NCBI GenBank assembly: GCA_019914995.1
Contig: CM034137.1
Coordinates: 1,054,001-1,118,000 of the forward strand
Source: Acanthochlamys bracteata
Lineage: Eukaryota > Streptophyta > Magnoliopsida > Pandanales > Velloziaceae
Direction: 5' to 3'
DNA length: 64,000 bases
The notes beneath the pieces were generated by a model that saw nothing but the letters and a program-made list of their open reading frames with translations, was not told where the DNA came from and did not search any database. Both the position numbers and the translations under genes were made by a program. Of this stretch, positions 62,108 to 64,000 are shown in pieces (position 1 is the first letter of the stretch; every line of letters starts with the position of its first letter).

Positions 62108-63797
62108 CTATAAGTAGTAAATATGGCTCATATTTAGGAAATTGAGAATGCTGCCTTGAGACTCCCATTCTTGTATAGCAGACTGCAAAGAATGATTTGG
62201 GACTATGATGGTATGCGGAAGCGTTGCTTTAGTAACAGGGGATACATTATGTTTCTCAAGCCATGCTTTAATTGCTATGTACTCATATGTGTATCCATCA
62301 GCAGCAATATACGGACTGTCCATTATATCCTGCCCAGGAAAAACAAATACTTACACAAACTTATGATTTATAAATAACATGGTAACATTTTCTGCATAGT
62401 CAAAAAATCTACCTGCAATATAGGGCAGAGGTAGTCGCTCGGTGTATAATTGTTACGTCTCAACTTCAAACAAACATTGGCCATGTTAGCAAGTTCTTCA
62501 AGCTCTGGCAAAACTTCTTTCTCCAAATCTGGCCTATCTCGGGACCTAAGTCTGGAGCATTTTAAAGCAAGTTTTGCTAACCTTTCTGCCTCTACTAACG
62601 GCCAGTCAAAAACTGAGCTGTCAAGAATATTGGACAAGGAGCCATTGTTTATTGCTTTATCAACTGTTAGTATAAGCCTTTCTGGACGCCTTGCAGTCAA
62701 CAATTGGAGGGCGATAATTCCTAGGGCATATAGATCTGACTTGGGACGAATTGTACCTGTTCTCTGATACTCTGGATCCATGTAATAAAAAGTACCTGCA
62801 AGAACCGTTTCTTTGTACACTGTCTGACTATCAGGAACAATATCTGGAACAAGTTTAGCAAGCCCAACATCTCCAATCTTGGATATGTAATTTTGATCAA
62901 GCAATATGTTGCCTGGTTTCAGGTCACGATGCACAATAGGCTCAGGCTTGGTATTATGAAGGAAAGCTAGACCACAAGCTACCTCGAAAACAATGCGAAA
63001 CCGGATGAACCAAGGCAGCGGCTGTTTGTCCTCCCTTTTGAAGAGCTTATCCTCAAGACTCCCATTTTCCATATACTCGTAAACAAGACAGCAAATTTCA
63101 GGACACATACCGAGAAGCAGAACCATGTGGGGATGATGCAATTGGCTAAGAATCTCGACCTGAACAAAAATTGTGAAAATTAGTTTCCTTCTACTCCACA
63201 TGGTTAACAATAAAAGTGCTAATAATTATTATAAGAGAAGCTTCCATCGGTTAGGAAAACGCATAAGACTCATAACTACAAAATTGTACACGCTGAAAGA
63301 TAGTGACAGGAGAAAGAAATTCGTCTTGCTCAATTATGAGAAAGAAGCTAAGTGTGTACCTCCCTTAAAAACTCATCATTCTTGTCATATGCATCTGTCT
63401 GCCTCATCCGAAGGACCTTTATAGCTACAGGAGTGTGATCAAGTTCAGCTTTGTATATATCACCGTAGCTTCCTTCACCTATCTTCCTGGTATCAGAGAA
63501 ATTATCAGTCGCAGCTTCTATCTCATTCTCTGAATACCGTCTGAATCTTTTATTATCTGAGAAAATTGTTTCAACTACTTTTGATTTCTTTAAAGACATT
63601 TTAGCAGCAAGTATCTCAGCTTTGTGTCTATCCAAGGTCTCTTTGGCGAGCAATTCCTTCGCTTCTTGGAGTTCTTTCATTACTTGTAAGTATTTGGCGC
63701 TTTCTTCTGCTGCCCTCTCTTGTAATAGCTGTTCACTCTCTAGTGCAACCATAAATTTCTTTGACTCCTTGTAGCATTCAGCAGACAGTGATACAAC
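62108..63797 (-). CDS. U-box domain protein kinase (PUB34/35/51/52-like), 3' part
   Basis: Three exons, 63797-63360, 63159-62413 and 62329-62108, keep frame and give 469 residues; the 5' exons lie beyond the right edge. Exon 63797-63360 starts with an acceptor (GTTGTATCACTG) in the middle of a coiled coil rich in Glu, Lys and Leu. The kinase domain follows with IGEGSYGDIYKA, the VAIK lysine, HRDLKPGN (about 62908-62934) and GDVGLAKL in place of DFG, a change usual in this RLCK-IX group. The U-box comes last: LCPILQDIMDSPYIAADGYT and KAWLEKHNVSPVT. Full-length family members start with a UspA-like domain, expected off the edge. These proteins are E3 ubiquitin ligases with a kinase-like domain. 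The sequence ends with about 15 extra residues (GSILNFLNMSHIYYL) after the U-box. No break in the visible part. Confidence 0.93.
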
Positions 63798-64000
63798 CTA
63801 CAAAATGTTCTAGCGGAATAAGAGTGCATCTCCATAACTATTTACAGTTTCATGAAATAGTCTGCATGAAAGTTTGGCAACAAGGTCTTAAAGAAATTTG
63901 AGTACGAAATACAAGATCATCTGATGCAGAGTACATTAAACTTGGAATAAAGGAAATCCAATGAGACATAAGAATCGTTAATAAAATATAGAAAATCAGC
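63798..64000 (-). other. Intron of the U-box kinase gene at the window edge
   Basis: The sequence upstream of the acceptor at 63798 shows no open coding exon in the right frame. It is taken as an intron that continues past the window edge. Confidence 0.6.

Noticed and set aside
62450..62767. 105-codon plus-strand open frame
   Set aside because: It is antisense to the kinase domain of the U-box gene.

Overview
The window is nuclear DNA of a flowering plant, most likely a eudicot. Genes are split by many short AT-rich GT-AG introns, intergenic DNA is very AT-rich and dotted with small inverted-repeat elements, and every recognisable protein belongs to a plant-wide family (class XI myosin, class II small heat-shock protein, PMI1-related protein, U-box kinase). 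I see no bacterial, organellar or viral gene, no CRISPR array, no rRNA and no convincing tRNA. All gene models were built by hand by joining exons that keep reading frame and conserved protein sequence.

Layout, left to right. 1-1.7 kb: intergenic with a foldback element. 1.7-5.6 kb (+): NOL9/Grc3-like polynucleotide kinase. 7.4-10.1 kb (+): glycerophosphocholine acyltransferase-like membrane protein. 10.7-11.0 kb (-): small unknown ORF, divergent from the next gene. 11.6-17.2 kb (+): mitochondrial pyruvate dehydrogenase E2. 18.8-19.3 kb (+): class II small heat-shock protein with a one-base frameshift. 20.0-21.2 kb (+): shortened PMI1-related gene lacking its C2 domain and C-terminal half. 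21.3-27 kb: gene-poor. 27.1-39.7 kb (+): complete 39-exon class XI myosin. 42.7-44.1 kb (+): small L18a-like two-helix membrane protein. 44.7-46.1 kb: relics of a duplicate of the next gene. 46.6-47.3 kb (-): unknown four-helix membrane protein. 49.4-60.0 kb (-): NDR-type AGC kinase with a one-base frameshift in its kinase domain. 62.1-64 kb (-): 3' part of a kinase/U-box E3 ligase that runs off the right edge.

The genes are ordinary housekeeping, trafficking and signalling genes and do not form a pathway or cluster. Several share TGGGCC/TGGGCT (site II) promoter boxes. The observations most worth checking are: two single-base frameshifts in otherwise intact conserved genes, both at a CCCAA context; the cleanly trimmed PMI1-related ORF; a required GC-AG intron in the myosin; a TAA-flanked MITE with nested perfect palindromes in a myosin intron; and decayed duplicate pieces of the four-helix membrane gene. 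I found no clear sign of a novel multi-gene system.
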